From positions 3,593,118-3,657,117 of the forward strand of contig NZ_CP011144.1 in assembly GCF_000972865.1 (NCBI RefSeq): a stretch of 64,000 nucleotides of DNA, given 5' to 3'. This DNA is from Pseudoxanthomonas suwonensis. GTDB taxonomy: Bacteria; Pseudomonadota; Gammaproteobacteria; Xanthomonadales; Xanthomonadaceae. Position numbers and translations under genes: made by a program. The notes beneath the pieces are model-generated. The model was not told where the DNA came from. It saw only the letters and a program-made list of their open reading frames with translations, and did not search any database. Shown piece by piece: positions 39,534 to 49,356 of the stretch; position 1 is the stretch's first letter, and every line of letters starts with the position of its first letter.

Positions 39534-40739
39534 ATGAAAACGAACAGAGGATTCCCGATGCACTCACGCGGCCCACTGGCCCTCGGTGTGGCCAGCGTGC
39601 TCGCGCTGGCCGTGCTGGCCGGTTGCAGCGGCCAGGCCAGCGAAGGCGCGCCGCCGCCGCCGCAGGTCGGCATCGCCGCGGTCGAGGTCAAGCCGGTACG
39701 CCAGTGGGACGAGTACAGCGGCCGCATCGAGGCGGTCGAAAGCGTCGAACTGCGTCCCCGCGTGTCCGGCTACATCGAACAGGTGAACTACCGCGAAGGC
39801 CAGGAGGTGAAGAAGGGCGACGTGCTGTTCACCATCGACGCGCGCAGCTACCGCGCCGAGCTGGCGCGGGCGCAGGCCGAGCTCTCGCGGGCGCGGACGC
39901 GGGCCGAACTGGGCCGCAGCGAGGCCGAGCGCGCGCGCCGCCTGAGCGAGCAGCAGGTGATCTCGGCCGAGACCTGGGAACAGCGCCGCGCTGCGGCCGA
40001 ACAGGCGCGGGCCGATGTCGCCGGGGCGCAGGCCGCGGTGGAAGCGGCGCGTCTGGCGGTGGAATGGACCCAGGTGCGCGCGCCGATCGACGGCCGCGCC
40101 GGGCGGGCTCTGGTCACCGCCGGCAACCTGGTCGGCGCCGGCGATGCGGCCAGCGTGCTGACCACCGTGGTCTCGCTGGAGAAGGTGCATGTGCATTTCG
40201 ACGCGGACGAACGCAGTTTCCTGCGCTACGCCGAGATGGCGCGCACCGGGCAACGCCCGAGCGAGCGCGACGGCCAGGTGCCGGTGCGGGTCGCGCTGGC
40301 CGACGAAACCGGCTTCCCGCACGCCGGGACGGTGGACTTCCTCGACAACCAGATCGACCGCGGCACCGGCACCATCCGCGCCCGCGCGCTGCTCGACAAC
40401 GCCGACCGTCGTTTCACCCCCGGCCTCTATGCCCGCGTACGCGTGCTCGGCAGCGGCGAGTTCGATGCCGCGCTGGTGGACGACAAGGCGGTGCTCACCG
40501 ACCAGGACCGCAAGTACGTCTACGTGGTCGATCCGGACGGCAAGGCGCAGCGCCGAGACGTGCAGGTCGGCCGCATGGCCGGCGAGCTGCGCATCGTGGA
40601 GCAAGGCCTGGCCGCCGGCGACCGGGTGATCGTCAGCGGCGTGCAGAAGGTGTTCTTCCCGGGCATGCCGGTCGATGCGCGGCCGCTCGCCACCGACGCC
40701 AGGCCGGGGGGCGCCGCGCCCGCCGTCGCCGCCCACTGA
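39534..40739 (+). CDS. RND efflux periplasmic adaptor, MexE-like lipoprotein
   Basis: A 401-aa membrane-fusion protein that links the inner-membrane pump to the outer-membrane channel. It has a lipobox at LAVLAGCSG. The lipoyl halves are VSGYIEQVNYREGQEVKKGD and VRAPIDGRAGRALVTAGNLV around a coiled-coil hairpin rich in Ala, Arg and Glu (about 100-170). Beta-barrel and membrane-proximal domains follow. The start at 39534 has CAGGAG. A hairpin with T-tract separates it from the pump gene. Confidence 0.93.
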   Translation: MKTNRGFPMHSRGPLALGVASVLALAVLAGCSGQASEGAPPPPQVGIAAVEVKPVRQWDEYSGRIEAVESVELRPRVSGYIEQVNYREGQEVKKGDVLFTIDARSYRAELARAQAELSRARTRAELGRSEAERARRLSEQQVISAETWEQRRAAAEQARADVAGAQAAVEAARLAVEWTQVRAPIDGRAGRALVTAGNLVGAGDAASVLTTVVSLEKVHVHFDADERSFLRYAEMARTGQRPSERDGQVPVRVALADETGFPHAGTVDFLDNQIDRGTGTIRARALLDNADRRFTPGLYARVRVLGSGEFDAALVDDKAVLTDQDRKYVYVVDPDGKAQRRDVQVGRMAGELRIVEQGLAAGDRVIVSGVQKVFFPGMPVDARPLATDARPGGAAPAVAAH

Positions 40740-40764
40740 TCTGCCCGCGATCCGATCCACCCTG

Positions 40765-40804
40765 GTCCCCTGCGCCTGAGCGCAGGGGACAGGCAGGCTT
40801 TTTT
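40765..40804 (+). terminator. Hairpin with T-tract between adaptor and pump genes
   Basis: The perfect 11-bp stem GTCCCCTGCGC-CTGA-GCGCAGGGGAC is followed after 8 bases by six T's. It looks like a partial terminator that would lower pump expression relative to the adaptor, or a site of attenuation. Confidence 0.55.
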
Positions 40805-40829
40805 CCCGACTTCCACAGGAAATCCACCC

Positions 40830-43800
40830 ATGGACTTCTCCCGTTTCTTCATCGACCGGCCGATCTTCGCCGCGGTGTTGTCGATCGTGATCTTCGCCGC
40901 CGGCCTGATCTCGATCCCGCTGCTGCCGATCGGCGAATACCCTGAAGTGGTCCCGCCATCGGTGGTCGTGCGCACGGTGTACCCGGGCGCCAACCCCAAG
41001 GTCATCGCCGAGACCGTGGCCACGCCGCTGGAGGAGGCCATCAACGGCGTGGAGGACATGATGTACCTCAAGTCCGTCGCCGGTTCCGACGGCGTGCTGC
41101 AGCTGACCGCGACCTTCCGCCCTGGCACCGACGCGGACGAGGCCGCCGTGCGCGTGCAGAACCGGGTGGCCCAGGCGTTGGCACGCCTGCCCGAGGACGT
41201 GCGCCGGCAGGGCGTGACCACGCAGAAGCAGTCGCCGGTGTTCCTGATGGTCGTGCACCTGACCTCCAGCGACGGCCGCTACGACTCGCTGTACCTGCGC
41301 AACTACATGCGCCTGCACGTCAAGGACGAGCTGGCGCGGATCCCCGGCGTGGGCGACGCGCAGCTGTTCGGTGGCGGCGACTACGCCATGCGCCTGTGGC
41401 TGGACCCGGACAAGGTCGCCGCGCGCGGCCTGACCGCCGGCGACGTGCTGCGCGCGGTGCGCGAGCAGAACGTGCAGGTCTCGGCCGGCCAGCTCGGCGC
41501 CGAACCGATGCCCAACGGCAGCGACTTCCTGCTGCCGATCAACGCCAAGGGCCGGCTGGAGAGCGTGGAGGAGTTCGGCGACATCGTGCTCAAGAGCGGC
41601 GCCGACGGGCAGGTGGTGCGCCTGGCCGACGTGGCCCGGATCGAGCTGGCCGCCGGCGACTACACCCTGCGCGCGCGCCTGGACGGCAAGAACGCCGCCG
41701 CCATCGGCATCTTCCAGGCCCCGGGCGCCAACGCGCTGGAGATCCGCGACGCGGTGGTCGGCAAGATGGACGAGATCCGCACGACCCTGCCGCCGGGCGT
41801 GGAGATCCAGTCGATCTACGACACCACGATCTTCGTCCGCGACTCGATCAAGTCGGTGATCACCACCCTGCTGGAGGCCACCTTGCTGGTGGTGCTGGTG
41901 GTGCTGCTGTTCCTGCAGACCTGGCGCGCCTCGATCATCCCGCTGCTGGCGGTGCCGGTCTCGATCGTCGGCACCTTCGCGGTGCTGTACCTGCTGGGCT
42001 ATTCGATCAACACCCTGACCCTGTTCGGCCTGGTCCTGGCGATCGGCATCGTGGTCGACGACGCCATCGTGGTGGTGGAGAACGTCGAGCGCCACATCGA
42101 GGAGGGCGCCACGCCGCTGCAGGCCGCGCATCTGGCGATGAAGGAGGTCTCCGGCCCGATCATCGCCATCGCCCTGGTGCTGTGCGCGGTGTTCGTGCCG
42201 ATGGCGTTCCTGTCCGGCGTCACCGGCCAGTTCTACCAGCAGTTCGCGGTGACCATCGCCATTTCCACGGTGATCTCGGCGATCAACTCGCTGACCCTGT
42301 CGCCGGCGCTGGCGGCCAAGCTGCTGCAGCCGCATGGCGCGCCGAAGGACCGGCCGGCGCGGATCATCGAGCGCCTGTTCGGTTGGGTGTTCCGGCCGTT
42401 CAACCGCTTCTTCAAGCGCAGCTCCGAGCGCTACGAGCGCGCGGTGGCGCGGATCCTCGGCCGCCGCGGCGCGGTGTTCGCGGTCTATGCGCTGCTGCTG
42501 CTCGGCGCCGGCGTGATGTTCCAGGCGGTGCCGGCCGGCTTCATCCCGGTGCAGGACAAGCTGTACGTCATCGCCGGGGTGAAGATGCCAGAGGGCGCCT
42601 CGATCGAGCGCACCGACGCGGTGCTGAAGAAGATGGCGGCGATGGCCATGGAAGTGCAAGGCGTGACCCACGAGGTCGCGTTCCCCGGCCTTAATCCGCT
42701 GCAGTTCACCAACACGCCCAACAGCGGCGTGGTGTTCTTCCCGCTCGCACCCTTCGGCGAGCGCAAGGCCAGCGCCGAGGCGATCACCGCCGAGCTCAAC
42801 CAGCGCTTCTCCGCGATCGAGGAGGGCTTCACCTTCGCCTTCATGCCGCCGCCGATCCAGGGGCTGGGCAATGGTTCGGGCTGGTCGCTGTTCGTCGAGG
42901 ACCGCACCCGCCTGGGCTACGGCGAACTGCAGGCCGCGGTGCAGGCGTTCCAGGGCGCGGCGGCGCAGACGCCGGGGCTGGGCTACCCGATCTCCAGCTA
43001 CCAGGCCAACGTGCCGCAGCTGGACGCCGAGGTCGACCGGGTCAAGGCCAAGGCCCAGGGGGTGCCGCTGACCGAGCTGTTCGACACCCTGCAGACCTAC
43101 CTGGGCTCGGCCTACGTCAACGACTTCAACATGTTCGGCCGCACCTGGCAGGTGATCGCCCAGGCCGACGGCCCGTTCCGCGACGACGTCGAGGACATCG
43201 CCAACCTGCGCACCCGCAATGCCAGCGGCGAGATGGTGCCGATCGGCTCGATGGTCGACATCAGGCAGACCTACGGCCCGGACCCGGTGATCCGCTTCAA
43301 CGGCTACCCGGCCGCCGACCTGCTCGGCGAGGCCGACCCGCGGGTGCTGTCCTCCGGCCAGGCGATGGCCAAGGTCACCGAACTGGCGCAGCAGGTGCTG
43401 CCGCCCGGGATGGGCATCGACTGGAGCGACCTGAGCTACCAGCAGGCCACCCAGGGCAGGGCGGCGCTGGTGGTGTTCCCGCTGGCGGTGCTGCTGGCCT
43501 TCCTGGTGCTGGCCGCGCTGTACGAGAGCTGGACGCTGCCGCTGGCGGTGATCCTGATCGTGCCGATGACGATGCTGTCCGCGCTGCTGGGCGTCTGGCT
43601 GGCGGGTGGCGACAACAACGTGTTCGTGCAGGTCGGCCTGGTGGTGCTGATGGGCCTGGCGTGCAAGAACGCGATCCTGATCGTCGAATTCGCCCGCGAG
43701 CTGGAGCTGCAGGGCAAGGGAATAGTGGAGGCCGCGCTGGAAGCCTGCCGGCTGCGCCTGCGCCCTATCGTGATGACCTCGGTGGCCTTCATCGCCGGCA

Positions 43801-44000
43801 CCGTGCCACTGGTGTTGTCCAGCGGTGCCGGCGCCGAAGTGCGCTCGATCACCGGCATCACCGTGTTCGCCGGGATGCTCGGCGTGACCGTGTTCGGCCT
43901 GTTCCTGACCCCGGTGTTCTACGTGGCCCTGCGCAAGCTGGCCAACCGGCCGCTGGTGTCGCATGCGCCGGCGGCGGAGACCGCCCCCATCCACGCCTGA
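40830..44000 (+). CDS. RND multidrug efflux permease, MexF-like
   Basis: A 1056-aa proton-driven drug exporter of the HAE1 group. It begins MDFSRFFIDRPIFAAVLSIV. The proton-relay aspartates are in LAIGIVVDDAIVVVENVERH. The overall sequence is closest to MexF (for example EYPEVVPPSVVVRTVYPGANP and FLQTWRASIIPLLAVPVSI). Twelve membrane segments and two large periplasmic loops are present. It forms a tripartite pump with the adaptor before it and the outer-membrane factor after it. Confidence 0.95.
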   Translation: MDFSRFFIDRPIFAAVLSIVIFAAGLISIPLLPIGEYPEVVPPSVVVRTVYPGANPKVIAETVATPLEEAINGVEDMMYLKSVAGSDGVLQLTATFRPGTDADEAAVRVQNRVAQALARLPEDVRRQGVTTQKQSPVFLMVVHLTSSDGRYDSLYLRNYMRLHVKDELARIPGVGDAQLFGGGDYAMRLWLDPDKVAARGLTAGDVLRAVREQNVQVSAGQLGAEPMPNGSDFLLPINAKGRLESVEEFGDIVLKSGADGQVVRLADVARIELAAGDYTLRARLDGKNAAAIGIFQAPGANALEIRDAVVGKMDEIRTTLPPGVEIQSIYDTTIFVRDSIKSVITTLLEATLLVVLVVLLFLQTWRASIIPLLAVPVSIVGTFAVLYLLGYSINTLTLFGLVLAIGIVVDDAIVVVENVERHIEEGATPLQAAHLAMKEVSGPIIAIALVLCAVFVPMAFLSGVTGQFYQQFAVTIAISTVISAINSLTLSPALAAKLLQPHGAPKDRPARIIERLFGWVFRPFNRFFKRSSERYERAVARILGRRGAVFAVYALLLLGAGVMFQAVPAGFIPVQDKLYVIAGVKMPEGASIERTDAVLKKMAAMAMEVQGVTHEVAFPGLNPLQFTNTPNSGVVFFPLAPFGERKASAEAITAELNQRFSAIEEGFTFAFMPPPIQGLGNGSGWSLFVEDRTRLGYGELQAAVQAFQGAAAQTPGLGYPISSYQANVPQLDAEVDRVKAKAQGVPLTELFDTLQTYLGSAYVNDFNMFGRTWQVIAQADGPFRDDVEDIANLRTRNASGEMVPIGSMVDIRQTYGPDPVIRFNGYPAADLLGEADPRVLSSGQAMAKVTELAQQVLPPGMGIDWSDLSYQQATQGRAALVVFPLAVLLAFLVLAALYESWTLPLAVILIVPMTMLSALLGVWLAGGDNNVFVQVGLVVLMGLACKNAILIVEFARELELQGKGIVEAALEACRLRLRPIVMTSVAFIAGTVPLVLSSGAGAEVRSITGITVFAGMLGVTVFGLFLTPVFYVALRKLANRPLVSHAPAAETAPIHA

Positions 44001-44031
44001 CACCGATCCATTCCCCCCAAGGATTCCCATC

Positions 44032-44766
44032 ATGAATGCATCCCAGAAGATCGCGCTGGTCACCGGCGCCACCCGCGGCATCGGCCGCGAGACCGTGCGC
44101 CAGCTGGCCGAGGCCGGCGTCCACGTGCTGCTGGCCGGCCGCAACCGCGACCGGGCCGTCGCAGCCGCGCTGGAACTGCAGGCCCTGGGCCTGCCGGTCG
44201 AGGCCATCGCCCTGGACGTCACCGACGAGGCCGCGATCGCGGCGGCCGTGCAGGAGGTCGAGCGTCGCCACGGCCGGCTCGATATCCTGGTCAACAACGC
44301 CGGCGTCCTGCTCGACGAGATCGGCAAGCCAGTCTCGGCGCAGTCGCTGGACACCTGGCGCCGGACCTTCGACACCAACCTGTTCGGACTGATCGCGGTC
44401 ACCCAGGCCTTCCTGCCGCTGCTGCACCGCTCGCCGGCCGGGCGCATCGTCAACGTGTCGAGCCTGCTCGGATCGCTGACCTTGCACAGCGATCCGTCCT
44501 CGCCGATCTACGACTTCAAGCTGCCGGCCTACAACGTCTCCAAGAGCGCGGTGAACGCCTGGACCGTGCAGCTGGCCTGGGAACTGCGCGACAGCCGGAT
44601 CAAGGTCAACACCCTGCATCCGGGCTATGTGAAGACCGACATGAACGCCGGCGAAGGCGAGATCGTCGTTGCCGACGGCGCGCGCACCAGCGTCAGCCTG
44701 GCGCTGACTGGCGAGGACGGTCCGCAGGGTGGCTTCTTCCATTTCGACCAGGTGCTGCCATGGTGA
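44032..44766 (+). CDS. Short-chain dehydrogenase/reductase
   Basis: A 244-aa classical SDR. It has TGATRGIGRE (cofactor), NNAG, the serine in NVSSLLGS and the catalytic YNVSK. It resembles carbonyl-reductase-type SDRs. It is embedded between the pump and the outer-membrane gene, and its stop overlaps the start of the latter (44760-44766), so it is part of the efflux operon. It may modify a substrate or reactive carbonyl linked to induction of the pump; this is inference. Confidence 0.92.
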   Translation: MNASQKIALVTGATRGIGRETVRQLAEAGVHVLLAGRNRDRAVAAALELQALGLPVEAIALDVTDEAAIAAAVQEVERRHGRLDILVNNAGVLLDEIGKPVSAQSLDTWRRTFDTNLFGLIAVTQAFLPLLHRSPAGRIVNVSSLLGSLTLHSDPSSPIYDFKLPAYNVSKSAVNAWTVQLAWELRDSRIKVNTLHPGYVKTDMNAGEGEIVVADGARTSVSLALTGEDGPQGGFFHFDQVLPW

Positions 44767-46205
44767 CGCGTCCGCTCGTGCTCGCGCTGTCCGCCGCGCT
44801 GCTGTCCGCCTGCGCGGTCGGCCCCGACTACCGGGCCGCGGCACCGGCGCCGGTAGAGCTGCGCAACGCCACGGCGCCCGGCGTGTTCGCGGCCGATTCG
44901 CCGGTGGCCGGATGGTGGCGGCAGTTCGACGACCCGGTGCTCGATCGGCTGGTCGGCGATGCGCTGGTGGCCAACCCGGACCTGCGCATCGCGGTGACCC
45001 GGGTGCAGGCGGCGCGGGCGGTGTTCGTGGAGCGGCGGCTGGAACCGTGGCCGCACGTGAGCGCCGGTGCCGACCAGGTCCGCACCCGGCAGCCGTCGGC
45101 CGACGCCGGCGGCGCGCGCGTCACCACCGAGGACTACAGCCTCGGCTTCGACGCGGCCTGGGAGCTGGACCTGTTCGGCCGGCTGCGGCGCGGCGCGGAA
45201 GCCGCCCGCGCCGACCTCGAAGCCGAGCGGGCGGGCCTGGAGGACGCACAGGTGAGCGTTGCCGCCGAGGTGGCACGCAACTACTTCCTGCTGCGCGGCG
45301 CGCAGAAGCGGATCGCGGTCGCCGCCCGGACCCTGGACAACCTGCACGAGACCCAGCGCCTGACCGAAGTGCGGCGCGAACTGGGTGCCGGCAGCGAACT
45401 GGACGTGCAGAGCAGCCGCACGCGGATCAAAGCGATCGAGGCCGACATCCCGCTGCTGGAAACCGCGGAAGCGCGCGCCCGTCATCGGCTCGCGGTGCTG
45501 CTGGGCCTGCGGCCCGGCGCGCTCGACGCGCAGCTGGCGCCGCGCGAAACGCCGGCCTATGCACGCGCGCTGCCGCTGGGCGACACCCGCGAACTGCTGC
45601 GCCAGCGGCCGGACGTGCGCCTGGCCGAACGCCGCCTGGCCGCGGCCACCGCGCGGGTCGGCGTGGCCACCGCCGACCTGTTCCCGCGGATCAGCATCCG
45701 CGGCTTCGCCGGCTTCGTGTCCGGTGATTTCGGCGGCCTGGTCGCCGGCGCCAACGAGGCCTGGTCGCTGGCGCCGTCGATCAGCTGGGCCGCGTTCGAC
45801 CTGGGCAGCGTGCGCGCGCGCCTGCGCGCCACCGAGGCCAACGCCGACGGCGTGGCGGTCGCCTACGAGAAGGCGGTGCTGGCCGCGCTCGAGGATGCCG
45901 AGAACTCGCTGCTGGACTATGCCCGCCGCCAGGAGCGCCTGCGCATCGTGGTCGAGCAGGCAGCGGCCGCGCGCCGCGCCGAGCAGCTGGCCCGGATCGG
46001 CTACCGCGAGGGCGCGGCCGACTTCCTGACCCTGCTCGATGCGCAGCGCACCCAGCTTGCCGCCGACGATGCGCTGGCCGACGCCGAGGCGGCGGTGAAC
46101 ATCGCGGCGGTGGCGGTCTACAAGGCGCTCGGTGGGGCAGGTGCCGACCCGGGAGGCGGCGTGGCGGGCCTCGCGTCGACCGGGCTTGGGTCGCCTGCGC
46201 GCTGA
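44760..46205 (+). CDS. Outer-membrane efflux lipoprotein, NodT/OprN-like
   Basis: A 481-aa TolC-like outer-membrane channel. It has a lipobox (LLSACAVGPDY). The two repeats of the outer-membrane efflux protein family follow, with WWRQFDDPVLDRLV, YSLGFDAAWELDLFGRLRRG and LAERRLAAATARVGVATADLFPRIS. The start ATG overlaps the preceding SDR stop by 7 bp. It completes the tripartite pump. Confidence 0.93.
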   Translation: MVTRPLVLALSAALLSACAVGPDYRAAAPAPVELRNATAPGVFAADSPVAGWWRQFDDPVLDRLVGDALVANPDLRIAVTRVQAARAVFVERRLEPWPHVSAGADQVRTRQPSADAGGARVTTEDYSLGFDAAWELDLFGRLRRGAEAARADLEAERAGLEDAQVSVAAEVARNYFLLRGAQKRIAVAARTLDNLHETQRLTEVRRELGAGSELDVQSSRTRIKAIEADIPLLETAEARARHRLAVLLGLRPGALDAQLAPRETPAYARALPLGDTRELLRQRPDVRLAERRLAAATARVGVATADLFPRISIRGFAGFVSGDFGGLVAGANEAWSLAPSISWAAFDLGSVRARLRATEANADGVAVAYEKAVLAALEDAENSLLDYARRQERLRIVVEQAAAARRAEQLARIGYREGAADFLTLLDAQRTQLAADDALADAEAAVNIAAVAVYKALGGAGADPGGGVAGLASTGLGSPAR

Positions 46206-46266
46206 AGGGCCCGCGCTGGCGGCCCCTTTCACGGCGCCTGCGCGGGGCTTCGCCCATGTTGCGGCC

Positions 46267-46746
46267 ATGGACTGGATCGAAGAGTTGCGGATATTGCCCG
46301 CCGTGCTCTACGCGATGGCGCTGGGCGGCGCCATCGGCTTCGAACGCGAACTGAAGGACCGGCCGGCCGGCTTCCGCACGCACATGCTGGTGGCCGGCAC
46401 CGCGGCGCTGCTGCTGGGGCTGAGCCGGATGGTGCTGGAGGACAGCCACTACAGCGGCATCGGCCTGCAGATCGATCCGCTGCGCCTGGTCGAGGCGGTG
46501 GTGGCCGGCGTGGCATTCATCGGCGCCGGCACCATCTTCGCCAGCCGCCGCGGCGAGGGCGTGCAGGGCATCACCACGGCCGCCTCGCTGCTGACCGTGG
46601 CCGCAATCGGGATCACGGTGGGCTTCCGCTACTACCTGTTGGCGTTGGTCATCACCTTGCTGACCCTGGCCGTGCTGACCGTGTTGCGGGTGCTGGAACG
46701 GCGGGCGGTGCGCAAGGCGGAGCCGGGCGGCGATGGCGGCCGTTGA
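46267..46746 (+). CDS. MgtC/SapB family membrane protein
   Basis: A 159-aa membrane protein of the MgtC/SapB family, with GGAIGFERELKDRPAGFRTHML and VAGVAFIGAGTIF typical of it. It has about four membrane segments and lacks the C-terminal ACT-like domain of Salmonella MgtC. The start at 46267 (MDWIEELRILPAVLYAM) is the natural one. It lies 61 bp after the efflux operon and may be transcribed with it. The exact function of short MgtC proteins is unknown. Confidence 0.88.
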   Translation: MDWIEELRILPAVLYAMALGGAIGFERELKDRPAGFRTHMLVAGTAALLLGLSRMVLEDSHYSGIGLQIDPLRLVEAVVAGVAFIGAGTIFASRRGEGVQGITTAASLLTVAAIGITVGFRYYLLALVITLLTLAVLTVLRVLERRAVRKAEPGGDGGR

Positions 46747-46762
46747 CGGTCCCGCCTGTCGC

Positions 46763-46999
46763 TCACACGCGGTCCTCGATGCCCTCGACCCCGGCATGCG
46801 TGGCGCAATGCGCGCAGCAGAAGAAGCGGCCATCGTGCTCGGCGCCGTGGCCGACGATCCGGCAGCCGCAGTGCTCGCAGGTCGGGGCCACGGCATGGAT
46901 CGCGCATTCGAACGAATCGTAGGTGCCGCGGGTGCCGTCGGCCTGGATCAGCTGGAAGGCCTTGTCGTAGTCGTTTCCGCAGACGTCGCAGCGGGGCAT
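46763..46999 (-). CDS. Small zinc-ribbon-like protein, 78 aa
   Basis: A 78-aa protein with paired cysteines: CDVCGNDYDKAF, CEHCGCRIVGHG and FCCAHCATHAG, plus several histidines. This suggests a compact metal-binding fold. A very good ribosome site (AAGGAGCG) supports the start at 46999. Similar short proteins exist in many proteobacteria without known function. It is convergent with mgtC and divergent from the tmRNA gene. Confidence 0.8.
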   Translation of the reverse strand: MPRCDVCGNDYDKAFQLIQADGTRGTYDSFECAIHAVAPTCEHCGCRIVGHGAEHDGRFFCCAHCATHAGVEGIEDRV

Positions 47000-47113
47000 G
47001 GCGCGCTCCTTGGGCTCGGGGAAGGCCCGATTGCAGCGCAGGCGGCGTGAACGCAGGGCGAGGCCGGGGCGAGGGATGCATGAACGGTCGCCCGGTCCGG
47101 TCGCGCCCGCGCC

Positions 47114-47142
47114 TTGTGGCGGGGTGGGAGCGTCCCTACACT
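47114..47142 (+). promoter_or_regulatory. Promoter of the tmRNA gene
   Basis: TTGTGG (47114-47119), exactly 17 bp, TACACT (47137-47142). It would start a short precursor about 30 nt before the mature 5' end. Confidence 0.65.
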
Positions 47143-47178
47143 GGCTGCGTCTGGCGAGATGCTTCGCCCGAAGTTTCC

Positions 47179-47533
<355 letters not shown>

Positions 47534-47548
47534 ATCAGCCGCAAACGA

Positions 47549-47583
47549 AAAGGCCGGGATCGCTCCCGGCCTTTCCGTTTTCC
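47549..47583 (+). terminator. Terminator of ssrA
   Basis: The stem AAAGGCCGGGA-TCGC-TCCCGGCCTTT is followed by CCGTTTTCC. Confidence 0.88.
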
Positions 47584-47596
47584 GCGCATCCGACGA

Positions 47597-47809
47597 TCAG
47601 GGGAAGGAGGCGACCAGTTCGAGTTCGCCGGCGTCGTTCTCGGCCTCGATCCGGGTCGGGATGAAGCGCAGGCCGGCGCGCGAGTCGGCGATGACGCGGG
47701 CTATCTGCATGGCCTGCTCGCGTTCGAGGAACCAGAACGAGGGCGTGCCGTTGTCGATCAGCCGCCAGCCGCCATGGGATCCGACCAGTTGCAGGATGCT
47801 GAGCGACAT
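47597..47809 (-). CDS. Small hypothetical protein, DUF2188-like, 70 aa
   Basis: A 70-aa protein starting MSLSILQLVGSHGGWRLIDNG, with FWFLEREQAMQIARVIADSR. The layout resembles DUF2188-like short strand-helix proteins, but the match is weak. A GGAAG site is 7 bases before the start. It ends 64 bp from the tmRNA gene (convergent). The 282 bp between it and smpB hold nothing I recognise. Confidence 0.6.
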   Translation of the reverse strand: MSLSILQLVGSHGGWRLIDNGTPSFWFLEREQAMQIARVIADSRAGLRFIPTRIEAENDAGELELVASFP

Positions 47810-48091
47810 AGGAGGACTTCCGCGAAGGGGCTCCCCGGCCCGGCTTCCTGCCGGCGACCTTGTCCATTGCAGAGCGGTTCCGTACCGGGCGGTGCAAGCC
47901 GTTCTGCCGGGGCGGAGACAGATTGCCGGCAGGACGGGTCCGGGCACAGTCAGGCCAAGGCCTGCTGTCGTGTAGGAATTTTCCTACCTTCGCGTGGCCC
48001 CCGCCTCACGGCGGACGTCCCGGGCGTGGGAATCCAGGTCCGCAGCGGGGGCCCCGGCCAGCCGGGGCGCCCGTGGCGCCAACCGTCGCGG

Positions 48092-48607
48092 TCAGGCGTC
48101 CTTGTTGTGCCGGCGCATCGCGCGCTGCTTCTCGCGCTGCCAGTCGCGTTCCTTGGCGGTGTCGCGCTTGTCGTGTTCCTTCTTGCCCTTGGCCAGCGCG
48201 ATCTCGAGCTTGATCTTGTTCCTGCTCCAGTACAGCGCGGTCGGCACCAGGGTGTAGCCGTCGCGCTGCACGCGGCCGATGAGCTTGTCGATCTCGTGGC
48301 GGTGCAGCAGCAGCTTGCGGGTGCGGCGGTCGTTGGCGATGACGTGGGTGGAGGCCTGGATCAGCGGGGTGATCTGGGCGCCGACCAGGTAGATCTCGCC
48401 GTCCTCGACGTAGGCGTAGCCGTCGGTGAGGTTGGCGCGGCCGGCGCGGATCGCCTTCACTTCCCAGCCCTGCAGCGCCAGTCCGGCCTCTACGCGGTCG
48501 ATCAGGTGATATTCGTGGCGCGCGCGCTTGTTCAGGGCGATGGTGCGGTTGGCCGGCTCGGCCTTCGCCTTGGCCTTTGCCTTATCATGGGCCGGTTGCT
48601 TGCTCAT
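48092..48607 (-). CDS. smpB: SsrA-binding protein SmpB
   Basis: A 171-aa SmpB. The core is [31 protein letters not shown] and [19 protein letters not shown]. The basic C-terminal tail [17 protein letters not shown] enters the ribosomal mRNA channel during rescue. The N-terminus has an added Lys/Ala stretch ([14 protein letters not shown]). It is divergent from ratA, as is common in gammaproteobacteria. Confidence 0.97.
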   Translation of the reverse strand: MSKQPAHDKAKAKAKAEPANRTIALNKRARHEYHLIDRVEAGLALQGWEVKAIRAGRANLTDGYAYVEDGEIYLVGAQITPLIQASTHVIANDRRTRKLLLHRHEIDKLIGRVQRDGYTLVPTALYWSRNKIKLEIALAKGKKEHDKRDTAKERDWQREKQRAMRRHNKDA

Positions 48608-48652
48608 CCCGCCATTGTCGCCCAATCCGGGCGTCCGGACACACGCCGCCGC

Positions 48653-49081
48653 ATGCCCAGCATCCATCGCAGCGCCCTGGTCGGGCATTCGGCGACCCGC
48701 ATGTACGACCTGGTCAACGACGTGGCCGCCTATCCGCGGCGCTTTGGCTGGTGCGAGCAGGCGCAGGTGCTGGAGCAGGACGGCACGCGGATGCTGGCGC
48801 GGCTGGACCTGGGGTTGGGTTCGCTGCGCACCTGGTTCACCACCGAGAACCGGCTGGAGCGGCCGCACCGCATCGACATGCAGCTGCGCGACGGCCCGTT
48901 CCGCAAGCTGCACGGTGTGTGGGACTTCCATGCGCTGGACGAGTCGGCGTGCAAGGTCTCGCTGACCCTGGAGTTCGAGCCGAAGTCGCGGCTGCTGGTG
49001 CCGGTGCTCACCCTGGGATTCCAGGGGCTGGCCGACCGGATGGTCGACGATTTCGTGCGCGTGGCCGACCGCGGGGAATGA
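48653..49081 (+). CDS. ratA: RatA, START/Coq10-like protein
   Basis: A 142-aa START-fold protein. It starts [28 protein letters not shown] and has the typical FVRVADR end. In E. coli RatA was described as blocking ribosome subunit association, while its fold is that of Coq10 ubiquinone-binding proteins, so the primary role is debated. It overlaps ratB by an ATGA (49078-49081). Confidence 0.92.
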   Translation: MPSIHRSALVGHSATRMYDLVNDVAAYPRRFGWCEQAQVLEQDGTRMLARLDLGLGSLRTWFTTENRLERPHRIDMQLRDGPFRKLHGVWDFHALDESACKVSLTLEFEPKSRLLVPVLTLGFQGLADRMVDDFVRVADRGE

Positions 49082-49350
49082 ACGCGCTGCGGGTGCAGGT
49101 GGTGCTGGCCTGGCCGCACCGGTTCCTAGAGCGGGACCTGGTGCTGGAGGAGGGCGCCACCGTCGCCGACGCGGTGCGGCAGGCGGCGCTGGGGCACGCG
49201 GACGAGATCGCCGGCTATGCCGTGTTCGGGATCGCCGCCGAGCCGTCCACGCCCTTGCGGGACGGCGACCGGGTAGAGCTGCTCAGGCCGCTGCAGGCCG
49301 ATCCCAAGGACGCCAGGCGCCGGCGCGCGCAGCGCCAGCGCGGTGGGTAA
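49078..49350 (+). CDS. ratB: RatB, RnfH-family ubiquitin-fold protein
   Basis: A 90-aa RnfH family protein with a beta-grasp fold ([30 protein letters not shown], then [35 protein letters not shown] end). It is translationally coupled to ratA and convergent with bamE after 6 bp. The role is unknown. Confidence 0.9.
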   Translation: MNALRVQVVLAWPHRFLERDLVLEEGATVADAVRQAALGHADEIAGYAVFGIAAEPSTPLRDGDRVELLRPLQADPKDARRRRAQRQRGG

Positions 49351-49356
49351 GGTCGC

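Noticed and set aside
39564..44453. 1629-codon open frame on the minus strand
   Set aside because: It is antisense to the RND adaptor, pump and SDR genes; it is a product of high GC and lacks any recognisable domain.
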